Assembly: GCF_014490745.1 (NCBI RefSeq)
Contig: NZ_LZEU01000001.1
Location: 1,201,501 to 1,265,500 of the forward strand
Direction of reading: 5' to 3'
From: Pseudomonas alcaligenes
Lineage (GTDB): Bacteria; Pseudomonadota; Gammaproteobacteria; Pseudomonadales; Pseudomonadaceae
DNA length: 64,000 nt
Shown piece after piece: positions 9,196-18,246 of this stretch. The position numbers and the translations under genes were made by a program. The notes under the pieces were generated by a model, which saw only the letters and a program-made list of their open reading frames with translations, had not been told where the DNA came from and ran no database searches. Numbering within the stretch: the first letter of the stretch is position 1; the number at the start of each line of letters is the position of its first letter.

Positions 9196-10023
9196 ATGTC
9201 TGTGTTCCTCTCGCCGCTCCATCCCGCCCGCGGCCTGCCGCCGCTCCGTCTGCTCCGTCGCTTGCTCCTGCTGGGTTTGCTGCTGGCTGGCCCGCCCGTG
9301 CTGGCACAGCAGACGGTGCATATCGGCACCGGCGACTGGGTGCCCTATGTCGATCAGCAACGCAGTGATGCCGGTGCCCTGGCACGCCTGGTGCGGGCGG
9401 TGTTCGCCGAGGCCGGCTACCAGGTCGACTTCAGCTTCTACCCCTGGGAGCGCAACGTGCTGATGCTGCAGCAGGGCGGGCTGGACGCCATCATGCCGTA
9501 CAGCTGCAACCCGCTACGCGAGGAGTACGGGGTATGCAGCGAGGCGCTGGTGCGCGGTGAAGTGGTGCTGTTCCACCGCCGTGACCTGGTTTTCGACTGG
9601 CAGCGCCTCGAAGACTTGCGGCCCTACCGGATCGGCACCACCCTCGGTTATTCCTACGGCCCGCAGTTCGACCGCCTGGCCCAGAGCGGTGCCCTGCAGA
9701 TCGAGCAGAGCAGCAAGGAGGAAACCAGCTTCCGCCTGCTGGAGCTGGGGCGCATCGACCTGCATCCGCAGGATCGGGCGGTGGGCTATGCACTGCTGCG
9801 GCGCCTGTACCCGGGGCCGCTGCCGCTGGCGATCACTCACCATCCGCGCTACCTGAACACCGAGCCGCTGCGCCTGTTGTTCCGCAAGGACGACTCGGCT
9901 GCCGCCGAACTGCTGCGCCGTTTCAACCAGGCACTGGCGCACTTTGCCCAGCGCGGCGAGCTGAAGCGCCTGCAGGAGGCGTTGTACTCGGGGGATGCCG
10001 ACAGCTGGCGGCTGGCTCGCTAG
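9196..10023 (+). CDS. periplasmic substrate-binding protein (SBP_bac_3-like)
   Basis: About 275 aa. A hydrophobic signal peptide ending near A-L-A/A-Q-Q is followed by a family 3-type solute-binding fold: I-G-T-G-D-W-V-P-Y near the mature start, F-Y-P-W-E-R, and G-L-D-A-I-M-P-Y. No permease or ATPase lies next to it, so it may be an orphan binding protein of the kind common in Pseudomonas. The start is uncertain: GTG 9184, ATG 9196 and GTG 9202 are in frame, and the purine box at 9189-9193 best fits 9202. Its TAG shares bases with the convergent csdE stop. Confidence 0.75.
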   Translation: MSVFLSPLHPARGLPPLRLLRRLLLLGLLLAGPPVLAQQTVHIGTGDWVPYVDQQRSDAGALARLVRAVFAEAGYQVDFSFYPWERNVLMLQQGGLDAIMPYSCNPLREEYGVCSEALVRGEVVLFHRRDLVFDWQRLEDLRPYRIGTTLGYSYGPQFDRLAQSGALQIEQSSKEETSFRLLELGRIDLHPQDRAVGYALLRRLYPGPLPLAITHHPRYLNTEPLRLLFRKDDSAAAELLRRFNQALAHFAQRGELKRLQEALYSGDADSWRLAR

Positions 10024-10433
10024 GCCTGGCTGGCTGCCAGCTCGCGCATGCGCTGCAGCACGGCGTTGAGGCCGTTGCTGCGCGAGGGCGAGAGCTGGCG
10101 GGCCAGGCCCAGCTGGTTGAACCAGTCGGCCAGGTCGAGGGCGGCCAGTTCAGTGGCGTCCAGGCCGTCGACCCGGGCAAGCAGCACGGCCAGCAGGCCG
10201 CGGATCAGACGCGCATCGCTGGCGGCGCGAAACTGCCAGTGGCCGTCGCGTAGTTCGCCGAGCAGCCAGACCTGGCTTTCGCAGCCGTGCACGCGGTTGG
10301 CTTCGTTTTTCTCGCTGTCGCTGAGGGGCGACAGGCGCTCGCCCCACTGCATCAGCAGGCGCGCGCGCTGCTCCCAGCCGGGGCAGGCGGCGAAGGTGGC
10401 GAGGGCTTCCGCGGCCGGGCTCGGCAGGCTCAT
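10020..10433 (-). CDS. csdE: SufE/CsdE-type sulfur acceptor protein
   Basis: 137 aa. It accepts persulfide sulfur from the cysteine desulfurase and stimulates it. The acceptor Cys is at residue 51 in V-H-G-C-E-S-Q-V-W, the SufE hallmark. It starts with an ATG overlapping the csdA stop by four bases, so the two are translated together. Pairing with a desulfurase and proximity to tcdA favour CsdE over a SUF-operon SufE; no sufBCD genes are in the window. Confidence 0.9.
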   Translation of the reverse strand: MSLPSPAAEALATFAACPGWEQRARLLMQWGERLSPLSDSEKNEANRVHGCESQVWLLGELRDGHWQFRAASDARLIRGLLAVLLARVDGLDATELAALDLADWFNQLGLARQLSPSRSNGLNAVLQRMRELAASQA

Positions 10434-11635
10434 CGCAGCAGCTCCAGGCTGTTGTCGAGGGCGGCGAAGAAGCGCTCCAGGTCGGCACCGTCGTTGTACA
10501 GGCCGAGCGACACGCGAATCGCCCCAGGCAGGTGCAGGCTTTTCAGCAGCGGCATGGCGCAGTGGTGGCCGGCGCGCACGGCGATGCCCTGTTCGCTCAG
10601 CAGGTGGGCGAGGTCGGCGTTGTGCACGCCGGCCACGGTGAAGCTGGCCAGGGCCAGCTGCGGTGCGCCGAGCAGCTGGATGCCGTCGCGCACGGCCAGC
10701 CCGGCCAGCAGCTTGGCATGCAGTGCGGCCTCGTGGCCGGCCACGGCGGCCTGATCCAGGCTGGCCAGGTAGTCGAGGGTCGCGCCCAGGGCAATGACCG
10801 CCGAAATCGCCGGCGTGCCGGCCTCGAAGCCCAGCGGGGCGGGGCGGAAGCGGGCGTCCTGGTAATCGGCCTGCAGCACCATTTCGCCGCCGAACTGCCA
10901 GTGGCGCAGCTGCGCCAGCGCCGTGCTGCGCCCGTAGAGCAGGCCGAGGCCGTCCGGGCCATACAGCTTGTGGCTGGAGCAGACGTAGAAGTCGCAGCCC
11001 AGCGCCTGCATGTCGTGGCGTCCGTGCACGGCGCCCTGGGCGCCGTCGATCACGCTCAGCGCGCCTTGGGCGCGGGCCAGGGCGATCAGCTCCAGCGCGG
11101 GTTGCCAGCGACCGAGCACGTTGGACAGCTGCGACAGCGCCAGCAGGCGGGTGCGCGGGCCGATCAGCGTGGCCGCCTGCTGCAGGTCGATCTGGCCCAG
11201 CTCGTCCAGCGGCAGCACCACCAGGCGCAGGCCGCGGCGCAGTGCCAGTTGCTGCCAGGGCAGCAGGTTGGCGTGGTGTTCCAGGGCGCTGACCACCAGC
11301 TCGTCGCCGGGCTGCAGCAGGTGCTCCAGCCCGTAGGCCAGCAGGTTGAGGGATTCGGTGCTGCCGCGGGTGAAGACGATCTCATCGCTGTTGGCCGCGT
11401 TCAGCCAGCGTGCGGCCTTCTCCCGGGTCGCCTCGAAGGCGCGGGTGGCGCGTTCGCCGGGCAGGTGCTGGGCGCGGTGCACATTGGCCGCACCGCTGGC
11501 GTAGTAGCCAAGCAGGCTGTCGAGCAGGGCCTGTGGCTTCTGCGCGGTGGCGGCGCTGTCCAGGTAGGTCTGACCCTCGGCCTCGAGGGCCAGGATGCCG
11601 GGGAAGTCGGCGCGCCAGGGGGAGTTCAGGGACAT
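10430..11635 (-). CDS. csdA: cysteine desulfurase, class V aminotransferase (CsdA/SufS type)
   Basis: PLP enzyme of 401 aa that removes sulfur from cysteine as an enzyme-bound persulfide. The PLP lysine is K223 in S-S-H-K-L-Y-G-P, D197 and Q200 lie in I-D-G-A-Q, and the catalytic Cys is C359 in R-A-G-H-H-C-A. These are group II (SufS/CsdA) features rather than IscS. It forms an operon with csdE. In E. coli the CsdA-CsdE pair passes sulfur to TcdA, encoded 3 kb away here. A terminator-like hairpin separates it from dapD upstream. Confidence 0.92.
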   Translation of the reverse strand: MSLNSPWRADFPGILALEAEGQTYLDSAATAQKPQALLDSLLGYYASGAANVHRAQHLPGERATRAFEATREKAARWLNAANSDEIVFTRGSTESLNLLAYGLEHLLQPGDELVVSALEHHANLLPWQQLALRRGLRLVVLPLDELGQIDLQQAATLIGPRTRLLALSQLSNVLGRWQPALELIALARAQGALSVIDGAQGAVHGRHDMQALGCDFYVCSSHKLYGPDGLGLLYGRSTALAQLRHWQFGGEMVLQADYQDARFRPAPLGFEAGTPAISAVIALGATLDYLASLDQAAVAGHEAALHAKLLAGLAVRDGIQLLGAPQLALASFTVAGVHNADLAHLLSEQGIAVRAGHHCAMPLLKSLHLPGAIRVSLGLYNDGADLERFFAALDNSLELLR

Positions 11636-11674
11636 GGGCGTGGCACTGCTGGGAAATGTGCTGAGTATAAATAG

Positions 11675-11700
11675 ACAGGCCGGGCATGGGCCCGGCCTGT
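11675..11700 (-). terminator. intrinsic terminator after dapD
   Basis: Eleven-base perfect GC-rich stem (11675-11685 with 11690-11700), followed on the minus strand by CTATTTATAC. It lies 97 bases past the dapD stop and upstream of csdA. Confidence 0.6.
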
Positions 11701-11727
11701 CGCGATCTTCACGCTAAAAGCTGTCGC

Positions 11728-11791
11728 GTAGGGTGCGCCGCGCGCACCGTAGGGCGCATGGCGGGATTCAGGTGCGCGCGGTGCACCCTAC
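11728..11791. repeat. inverted repeat with 21-base arms between dapD and csdA
   Basis: Arms at 11728-11748 and 11771-11791 are complementary at 20 of 21 positions, begin with GTAGGGTGC, and enclose a 22-base centre that itself holds a partial copy (GTAGGGCGC). It resembles dispersed intergenic palindromes found in Pseudomonas genomes, but no second copy is in this window. Confidence 0.6.
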
Positions 11792-11796
11792 GGGGA

Positions 11797-12831
11797 TCAG
11801 TTGTGGGCGTGCAGGGCCTCATTGAGCTCGATCGCGGTCTTGTTGGTCTTGCACTCCACCGCACCGGTCTGCGAGTTGCGGCGGAACAGCAGATCCGGCT
11901 GGCCAGCCAGGTCGCGGGCCTTGAGCACCTTGACCAGGTTGTTCTGCTCGTCGAGCAGGGCCACCTTGGTGCCAGCGGTGATGTACAGGCCGGATTCCAC
12001 GGTGTTGCGGTCGCCCAGCGGAATGCCGATGCCGGCGTTGGCGCCGATCAGGCAGCCTTCGCCAACGCTGATGACGATGTTGCCGCCGCCGGACAGGGTG
12101 CCCATGGTCGAGCAGCCGCCGCCCAGATCCGAGCCCTTGCCGACGAATACGCCAGCGGAGACGCGGCCTTCGATCATGCCCGGGCCGGCGGTGCCGCCGT
12201 TGAAGTTGACGAAACCTTCGTGCATCACGGTGGTGCCTTCACCGATGTAGGCACCCAGGCGCACGCGGGCGCTGTCGGCGATGCGCACGCCGGCCGGCAC
12301 CACGTAGTCGGTCATTTTCGGGAACTTGTCCACCGAGAACACTTCCAGCAGCTCGCCCTTCAGGCGCGCTTCCAGCTGACGCTCGGCCAGCTCGCCGAGG
12401 TCGACGGCACCCTGGCTGGTCCAGGCCACGTTCGGCAGCAGCGGGAAGATGCCGGTCAGGTTCAGGCCGTGGGGCTTGGCCAGACGGTGCGACAGCAGGT
12501 GCAGCTTGAGGTAGGCCTCGGGGGTGGAGGTCAGCGCGGCATCTTCGGCCAGCAGGGTGACCACCAGCGGCTTGGTGCTTTCGGCCAGGCGGGTAAGCAG
12601 GGCGGCCTGGGCGGCGTCGATACCCTTGATGGCGTTGGCCAGCTCGGCGGCCTGGTTGATGGTGATGGCGATGGCCTGGTTGCCGCCGCTGTAACCCAGC
12701 TTGGCGGAAACGGCGGCGACCAGCTCGGCGGCCGGGTTGAGCAGGGGTTGGGCGTAGAACACTTCCAGCCAGTTGCCCTGGCGATTCTGGGTGCCGACAC
12801 CGAAGGCGATGCTGAAGAGAGTAGTGGACAT
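11797..12831 (-). CDS. dapD: tetrahydrodipicolinate N-succinyltransferase
   Basis: 344 aa. It transfers succinyl from succinyl-CoA to 2,3,4,5-tetrahydrodipicolinate, committing carbon to the succinylase lysine pathway. This is the long DapD type found in Pseudomonas, with an N-terminal alpha/beta region (about 1-180) and a left-handed beta-helix made of hexapeptide turns (about 185-300), for example V-R-L-G-A-Y-I-G-E-G and G-G-G-C-S-T-M-G. It lies just downstream of the ArsC-like gene on the same strand, as in P. aeruginosa PA3664-PA3666. It is followed by a terminator. Confidence 0.95.
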   Translation of the reverse strand: MSTTLFSIAFGVGTQNRQGNWLEVFYAQPLLNPAAELVAAVSAKLGYSGGNQAIAITINQAAELANAIKGIDAAQAALLTRLAESTKPLVVTLLAEDAALTSTPEAYLKLHLLSHRLAKPHGLNLTGIFPLLPNVAWTSQGAVDLGELAERQLEARLKGELLEVFSVDKFPKMTDYVVPAGVRIADSARVRLGAYIGEGTTVMHEGFVNFNGGTAGPGMIEGRVSAGVFVGKGSDLGGGCSTMGTLSGGGNIVISVGEGCLIGANAGIGIPLGDRNTVESGLYITAGTKVALLDEQNNLVKVLKARDLAGQPDLLFRRNSQTGAVECKTNKTAIELNEALHAHN

Positions 12832-12864
12832 GTCGATTTCCTTGGATGAGGTGGGCGCGCGGGC

Positions 12865-13212
12865 TCAGGCCAGCGCGGCGGAATAGAGTTCAGGCTTGAA
12901 ACCAACCAGGGTGCGGTGGCCCAGGTCGAGTACCGGACGCTTGATCATCGACGGTTGCGCCAGCATCAGCTCGATGGCCTTGGCCTGGTCGAGGTCGGCT
13001 TTCTGCGCGTCGTCGAGTTTGCGGAAGGTCGTCCCCGCACGGTTGAGGACGATCTCCCAGCCGTGCTCGTCGCACCATTTCTGCAGGTTGGCGCGGTCGA
13101 TGGCGGAGACTTTGTAGTCGTGGAAGCTGTAGGCCGTGCCGTGCTCGTCGAGCCAGGTACGGGCCTTCTTCATGGTGTCGCAAGCCTTAATACCGTAGAG
13201 AGTAATACTCAT
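12865..13212 (-). CDS. ArsC/Spx-family reductase-like protein (YffB type)
   Basis: 115 aa from the ATG at 13212. A thioredoxin-fold protein of the ArsC/Spx/MgsR group. It has the Cys11-D-T-M-K-K-A-R signature of YffB-like proteins, with one Cys in place of a CxxC, and the late M-I-K-R-P-V segment. It sits between dapC and dapD with short gaps, an arrangement conserved in Pseudomonas. YffB relatives are thought to act as glutathione-linked reductases; the substrate is unknown. Nothing in the context suggests arsenic resistance. Confidence 0.88.
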   Translation of the reverse strand: MSITLYGIKACDTMKKARTWLDEHGTAYSFHDYKVSAIDRANLQKWCDEHGWEIVLNRAGTTFRKLDDAQKADLDQAKAIELMLAQPSMIKRPVLDLGHRTLVGFKPELYSAALA

Positions 13213-13214
13213 GG

Positions 13215-14411
13215 TTAGAGTCCTTTGACGAAGGCGCGGATGCGCTCGGCCGCTTCGATGCACTCGGCCAGCGGCGCGACCAGGGCCATGCGTACGCGGT
13301 TGGCACCCGGGTTGTGGCCGTCCACTTCGCGCGACAGGTAGGAGCCGGGCACCACGGTGACGTGCTCGCGGGCGAACAGCTCGCGGGTGAAGGTCTGGTC
13401 GTCCACCGGGGTCTTGGCCCACAGGTAGAAGCCGCCGTCCGGGCGCTGCACGTCGAGCACGCCGCCGAGGATATCCAGCACCGCGTCGAACTTCTCGCGG
13501 TACAGGGCGCGGTTGGCGCGCACGTGGATCTCGTCGTTCCAGGCGGCGACGCTGGCCAGCTGGGTCTGCACCGGCATGGCGCAGCCGTGGTAGGTACGGT
13601 ACAGCAGGAAAGCTTTCAGAATGTCGGCGTCGCCGGCCACGAAGCCCGAACGCAGGCCCGGCAGGTTGGAGCGCTTGGACAGGCTGTGGAACACCACGCA
13701 GCGCGCAAAATCGCTGCGGCCCAGCTCGGCACAGGCGCTCAGCAGGCCGGCCGGCGGGTGCTGCTCGTCGAAGTACAGTTCGCTGTAGCACTCGTCGGCG
13801 GCGATCACGAAGTCGTACTGGTCGGCCAGGGCGATCAGCTTCTTCAGCTGCTCGACCGGGATCAGCGCGCCGGTGGGGTTGCCCGGCGAGCATAGGAAGA
13901 GGATCTGGCAACGCTGCCAGACCTCGGCCGATACGGCGTCGAAGTCCGGGTTGAAGCCGTTGTCTTCCAGGCACGGCAGGTAGTGCGGCGTGGCGCCGGC
14001 GAGCAGGGCCGCGCCTTCATAGATCTGGTAGAAGGGGTTGGGGCTGACTACCAGGCCGCCGACATCGCGCTGCACCACGGTCTGGGTGAAGGCGAACAGC
14101 GCCTCGCGGGTGCCGTTGACCGGCAGCACATGGCGGGCGGCGTCCAGCCAGCCGGCCGGTACGTTGAAGCGGCGCTCGCACCAGGCGGCGATGGCTTCGC
14201 GCAGCGCCGGGATGCCCAGGGTGGTCGGGTACACGGCCATCTGCTCGAGGTTGGCACTCAGTGCCTCGGCGACGAAGGCCGGCGACTTGTGCTTGGGCTC
14301 GCCGATGGACAGGGCGATCGGCCGTTTGTCCGCCGCCGGGGTGACGCCGCCAAGCAGGGCGCGCAGTTTCTCGAAGGGGTAGGGCTGCAGATGGGACAGG
14401 GCGTGGTTCAT
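13215..14411 (-). CDS. dapC: succinyldiaminopimelate transaminase
   Basis: 398 aa from ATG 14411; an upstream in-frame extension lacks similarity. A class I/II PLP aminotransferase that converts N-succinyl-2-amino-6-ketopimelate to N-succinyl-diaminopimelate. The PLP lysine is in S-L-S-K-R-S-N, the N-P-T of S-P-G-N-P-T-G binds the cofactor ring region, and R-M-A-L-V-A lies near the C terminus. Its position between glnD and the ArsC-like/dapD genes matches P. aeruginosa PA3659. It sits three bases before the ArsC-like start. Confidence 0.92.
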   Translation of the reverse strand: MNHALSHLQPYPFEKLRALLGGVTPAADKRPIALSIGEPKHKSPAFVAEALSANLEQMAVYPTTLGIPALREAIAAWCERRFNVPAGWLDAARHVLPVNGTREALFAFTQTVVQRDVGGLVVSPNPFYQIYEGAALLAGATPHYLPCLEDNGFNPDFDAVSAEVWQRCQILFLCSPGNPTGALIPVEQLKKLIALADQYDFVIAADECYSELYFDEQHPPAGLLSACAELGRSDFARCVVFHSLSKRSNLPGLRSGFVAGDADILKAFLLYRTYHGCAMPVQTQLASVAAWNDEIHVRANRALYREKFDAVLDILGGVLDVQRPDGGFYLWAKTPVDDQTFTRELFAREHVTVVPGSYLSREVDGHNPGANRVRMALVAPLAECIEAAERIRAFVKGL

Positions 14412-14448
14412 GACGTCTGGTTCTGTACTGGTGAAGTGGCGCCTGCGC

Positions 14449-17151
14449 TCAGATGCTGATGGCGCCGGTGTTGATGGATTCGCCGTGGGCCTGGGACAGT
14501 TGCTGGGCAATCTCTTCCTGCAGGCGGGCACACAGCTCGGGGTCGGACAGCGGCTGGTTGCGCGCATCGGTGATGAAGAACACGTCCTCCACCCGCTCGC
14601 CGAGAGTGGCGATCTTGGCGTTCTGCAGCGACAGGTCGAAGTCGAGGAAGATCTTGCCGATCCGCGCCAGCAGGCCGGGGCGATCCGGGGCGGTGATCTC
14701 CAGTACGGTGACCGGGCGCTGGGCGTCGTTGTGGATGCTCACCTGCGGGGCGAAGGCGAAGTGCTTGAGCTGGCGCGGCACGCGGCGCTGGATGATCGCC
14801 GGGTATTCGTCCGGGTTCTTCAGCGCCTCGATCAGGCCCTCGCGAATCTGCTTGATGCGCGCCGGGTTGTCGCCGATACGCCCGCCTTCGGTATCCAGGA
14901 CGATGTAGGTGTCGAGGGTGAACTGGCTGGTGGAGGTGATCACCCGGGCGTCATGGATGTTCAGGTTGAGCTGATCCATGGCGGCCACGGTCACGGCGAA
15001 GAAGTCGTGCTGGTCGGGGGCGTAGATGAAGATCTGGGTGGCGCCCTCGAACTCGCGCTGGGCGGTTTCCTTGATCAGCACCAGCGGGTCGTTGCCGGCC
15101 GGGTGCTGGAGGATCGCCTCGGTGTGCCAGGCCACGTCGGCGGCGGTATGGCGCAGGAAGTAGTCGTCGCCAAGCTGGCTCCACAGCTGCTCGGCATCGT
15201 CCTGGTCGATGCCGCCGCGCACCAGGATGTCGATGGCCGAGCTCTGGGTCTGGCGGATCTGCTCTTCGCGATCCAGCGGGTTTTCCAGGCCGCGGCGCAG
15301 GGCGCGCTTGGTCTCGGTGTACAGCTGGCGCAGCAGGCTGGCGCGCCAGGAGTTCCACAGGCTGGGGTTGGTGGCGTTGATATCGGCCACGGTCAGCACA
15401 TAGAGGTAGTCGAGACGGGTCTGGTCGCCGACCAGTTGGGCGAAGTCGAAGATCACCTGCGGGTCGGACAGATCCTTGCGCTGGGCGGTGGTCGACATCA
15501 CCAGGTGGTTCTGCACCAGCCAGACGATCAGACGCGAATCCCACGCCGGCAGCTGGTGGCGCACGCAGAAGGCTTCGGCATCCACTGCGCCGAGCTCCGA
15601 GTGGTCGCCGCCGCGGCCCTTGCCGATGTCGTGATAGAGACCGGCCAGGTAGATCAGCTCGGGCTTGGGCAACTTGTCGATGACCTTGCTGGCCAGCGGG
15701 AACTTCTCCGCCAGCTCCGGCCACTTCAACTTGCGCAGGTGCTTGATCAGGTTGAGGGTGTGCGCGTCCACCGTATAGATGTGGAACAGGTCGTGCTGCA
15801 TCTGCCCGACTATGTGGCCGAACTCCGGCAGGTAGCGGCCGAGGATGCCGTAGCGGTTCATCCGCCGCAGGTTGCGGTGGATGCCCTGGGGCGACTTGAA
15901 CAGCTCGATGAACAGGCTGGTGTTGCGGATATCGCGGCGGAAGTCGTCATCGATCAGGCTACGGCTGTCGCGCAACAGGCGGATGGTGTCGGCACGCACG
16001 CCCTTGATTTCGGGGTGCTGGGCCATCAGCACGAAGACTTCGAGAATGGCGAAGGGGGTGCGCTTGAACACGTTGGGGTGGGCGACTTCGATGTAGCCGT
16101 CGCGGATCTGGAAACGGCTGTTCAGCGGCTGCGCCGTGCCGTTTTCGCCCTCGCGCAGCAGCACGTCCTCGAAGTGCTGGTTGATCAGGTCGCTCAGCTC
16201 GGCGACGCCCATCACCACCCGGTAGTACTTCTGCATGAAGCGCTCGACGGCCAGCTTGCCGTCGCCGTCCTCGAAACCGAGCAGGCCGGCGATCTTGCGC
16301 TGGTGGTCGAACAGCAGGCGATCCTCGGCGCGGCCGGCGAGCATGTGCAGGGCGTAGCGCACCTTCCACAGGAACTCCTGGCTTGAGGCCAGCATGCTGT
16401 ACTCGCTGTCGACCAGGAAGCCCTGCTGCACCAGGGAGTGCAGGTTGAGGCTGCCGAACTGGCGCCGGGCCACCCAGAGCACGGTCTGGATGTCGCGCAG
16501 GCCGCCGGGCGAGCCCTTGACGTTGGGTTCGAGGTTGTACTCGGTGTCGTTGTACTTGGCGTGACGCGCCTTGGCTTCCTTGCGCTTGGCCAGGAAGAAG
16601 TGCTTGCTCGGCCACATCTGCGTCGGGCTGGTGACTTCCTGCATGCGCAGGCGCAGGCGCTCGGGGCCGGCGATGGTGCGGCTTTCCATCAGGTTGGTGA
16701 TCACCGTCAGGTCGGCGCGGGCCTCTTCGGCGCACTCATCGACCGAGCGCACGCTCTGGCCGACTTCCAGGCCGATATCCCAGAGCAGGGTGAGGAACCC
16801 CTCGATCGGATTGCGGAAGACTTCGTGGTCAGCGCTGTCGAGCAGGATCAGCAGGTCGATGTCGGAGTTCGGGTGCAGCTCGCCGCGGCCGTAGCCGCCG
16901 ACCGCCAGCAGGGCAATGTCGGCGTCCTCGCTCCAGTCGAAGCGGCGCCAGGCTTCCTGGAGGATCTGGTCGACGAACCAGGCACGATCCTCGATCAGGC
17001 GGCGAATGTCGCGGCCCTCGCGGAAGCGCCCGTCGAGCACCTCGCGCGCCTGCTTGAGGACTTTCTTGAAGGCAGCGATGGGGCTGGACTTGAGCGCCAG
17101 TTCCGCCTGGAACTGGCCGCGGTCAAACAACTCCGGATCCATCTGCGGCAT
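14449..17151 (-). CDS. glnD: bifunctional uridylyltransferase/uridylyl-removing enzyme
   Basis: 900 aa; senses glutamine and adds UMP to, or removes it from, the PII protein to control nitrogen assimilation. It has an N-terminal nucleotidyltransferase domain with G-G-Y-G-R-G-E-L and the metal pair in D98-I-D100, an HD hydrolase domain with Y-H-D-I-G-K-G near residue 515, and two C-terminal ACT domains (about 710-800 and 820-895) that bind glutamine. The length is normal. It lies between map and dapC on one strand, the standard Pseudomonas order. Confidence 0.96.
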   Translation of the reverse strand: MPQMDPELFDRGQFQAELALKSSPIAAFKKVLKQAREVLDGRFREGRDIRRLIEDRAWFVDQILQEAWRRFDWSEDADIALLAVGGYGRGELHPNSDIDLLILLDSADHEVFRNPIEGFLTLLWDIGLEVGQSVRSVDECAEEARADLTVITNLMESRTIAGPERLRLRMQEVTSPTQMWPSKHFFLAKRKEAKARHAKYNDTEYNLEPNVKGSPGGLRDIQTVLWVARRQFGSLNLHSLVQQGFLVDSEYSMLASSQEFLWKVRYALHMLAGRAEDRLLFDHQRKIAGLLGFEDGDGKLAVERFMQKYYRVVMGVAELSDLINQHFEDVLLREGENGTAQPLNSRFQIRDGYIEVAHPNVFKRTPFAILEVFVLMAQHPEIKGVRADTIRLLRDSRSLIDDDFRRDIRNTSLFIELFKSPQGIHRNLRRMNRYGILGRYLPEFGHIVGQMQHDLFHIYTVDAHTLNLIKHLRKLKWPELAEKFPLASKVIDKLPKPELIYLAGLYHDIGKGRGGDHSELGAVDAEAFCVRHQLPAWDSRLIVWLVQNHLVMSTTAQRKDLSDPQVIFDFAQLVGDQTRLDYLYVLTVADINATNPSLWNSWRASLLRQLYTETKRALRRGLENPLDREEQIRQTQSSAIDILVRGGIDQDDAEQLWSQLGDDYFLRHTAADVAWHTEAILQHPAGNDPLVLIKETAQREFEGATQIFIYAPDQHDFFAVTVAAMDQLNLNIHDARVITSTSQFTLDTYIVLDTEGGRIGDNPARIKQIREGLIEALKNPDEYPAIIQRRVPRQLKHFAFAPQVSIHNDAQRPVTVLEITAPDRPGLLARIGKIFLDFDLSLQNAKIATLGERVEDVFFITDARNQPLSDPELCARLQEEIAQQLSQAHGESINTGAISI

Positions 17152-17174
17152 GCGTGCCTACCTTATATAAATGC

Positions 17175-17975
17175 TCAGGCGGAGGTGCGCGGCAGGGTGT
17201 CGTCGCTGCGCAGGGTGAGAATCTCGTAGCCGTCCTGGGTGACCAGCACGGTGTGCTCCCACTGGGCGGAGAGCTTGCGATCCTTGGTAATGGCGGTCCA
17301 GCCGTCGCCCAGCAGGCGGGTTTCCGCACGGCCCTGGTTGATCATCGGCTCGATGGTGAAGGTCATGCCTTCCTTGAGCTCGAAGCCGGTGCCGGCGCGG
17401 CCGTAGTGCAGCACCTGCGGCTCTTCGTGGAACACCGCGCCGATGCCGTGGCCGCAGTATTCGCGCACCACGGAGAAGCCATGCTTCTCGGCGTGCTTCT
17501 GGATCACTTCGCCGATATCGCCCAGGCGCGCGCCCGGTTTGACCAGGGCGATGCCTTTATACATGCACTCCTGGGTGACCTGGGCCAGCTTGACCGCCCA
17601 CTCCGGCACCTTGCCGACCATGAACATCTTGCTGGTGTCGCCGTGGTAGCCGTCCTTGATCACGGTGACGTCGATGTTCAGCACGTCGCCGTCCTTCAGC
17701 GGCTTGTCGTTGGGGATGCCATGGCAGACCACGTGGTTGATCGAGGTGCAGATCGACTTGGGGAAGCCCGGGCGGCCCGGCGCGGCGCCGTAGTTGAGCG
17801 GGGCGGGGATGGCCTTCTGCACGTTGACGATATAGTCATGGCAGATGCGGTCGATCTCTTCGGTGGTGACACCGGGTTTGACGTGTTCGCCGATCATCTC
17901 CAGCACTTCGGCGGCCAGACGGCCGGCCACGCGCATCTTTTCGATTTCGGCGGGAGTCTTGATGGTCACGGTCAT
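17175..17975 (-). CDS. map: methionine aminopeptidase type I
   Basis: 266 aa. Removes N-terminal Met from new proteins. Expected residues are present: His85 (V-C-H-G), the metal ligands Asp102 and Asp113, His175 (G-H-G-I-G), and Glu in T-I-E-P-M and W-E-H-T. There is no N-terminal SH3 or zinc extension, so it is type Ia. It is divergent from rpsB, an arrangement widely conserved in proteobacteria, and followed closely by glnD on its own strand. Confidence 0.96.
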   Translation of the reverse strand: MTVTIKTPAEIEKMRVAGRLAAEVLEMIGEHVKPGVTTEEIDRICHDYIVNVQKAIPAPLNYGAAPGRPGFPKSICTSINHVVCHGIPNDKPLKDGDVLNIDVTVIKDGYHGDTSKMFMVGKVPEWAVKLAQVTQECMYKGIALVKPGARLGDIGEVIQKHAEKHGFSVVREYCGHGIGAVFHEEPQVLHYGRAGTGFELKEGMTFTIEPMINQGRAETRLLGDGWTAITKDRKLSAQWEHTVLVTQDGYEILTLRSDDTLPRTSA

Positions 17976-18110
17976 GCGGGCTCTCTCGGCGCCAGTGGCG
18001 CAAGGCAGAAACGGGAAAGACGGCGATTCTAGCAGAAAGCCGACCGGCGGCGGGCCGTCGTTTGGCCGATTCAGGCCTGGGGCGCGCTAGCTCATTGCCG
18101 CTTTCTGTGG

Positions 18111-18116
18111 TATAAA
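18111..18116 (+). promoter_or_regulatory. candidate -10 element of the rpsB-tsf promoter
   Basis: TATAAA followed by the GC-rich discriminator ACGCGCCGC, typical of promoters under growth-rate/stringent control. The -35 region is weak by eye. Expected transcript start is near 18122. Confidence 0.5.
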
Positions 18117-18121
18117 ACGCG

Positions 18122-18246
18122 CCGCTTTCGGGCATGGCGCCCGCAAAGCCTAAACCCGCACACGTATCGACACGTTTTCCTGGGTGCCCGCAAGGGTTGG
18201 AAAGCGGGATGCGTGGAGGCCTAACCCGACTTAGTAAGGAGCTATC
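18122..18246 (+). promoter_or_regulatory. rpsB leader, probable ribosomal protein S2 autoregulatory region
   Basis: About 125 bases of untranslated leader with several short self-complementary arms and a strong Shine-Dalgarno (AAGGAG) ahead of the rpsB ATG. In gammaproteobacteria the rpsB leader is a conserved structure through which S2 represses its own synthesis (t44-type RNA). I infer the same here from position and length; I could not fold or align it. Confidence 0.5.

Noticed and set aside
13213..13974. Extended version of the ArsC-like gene reaching back into dapC
   Set aside because: The extra part is Arg-rich out-of-frame translation of dapC. The 115-aa form from 13212 matches the family length.
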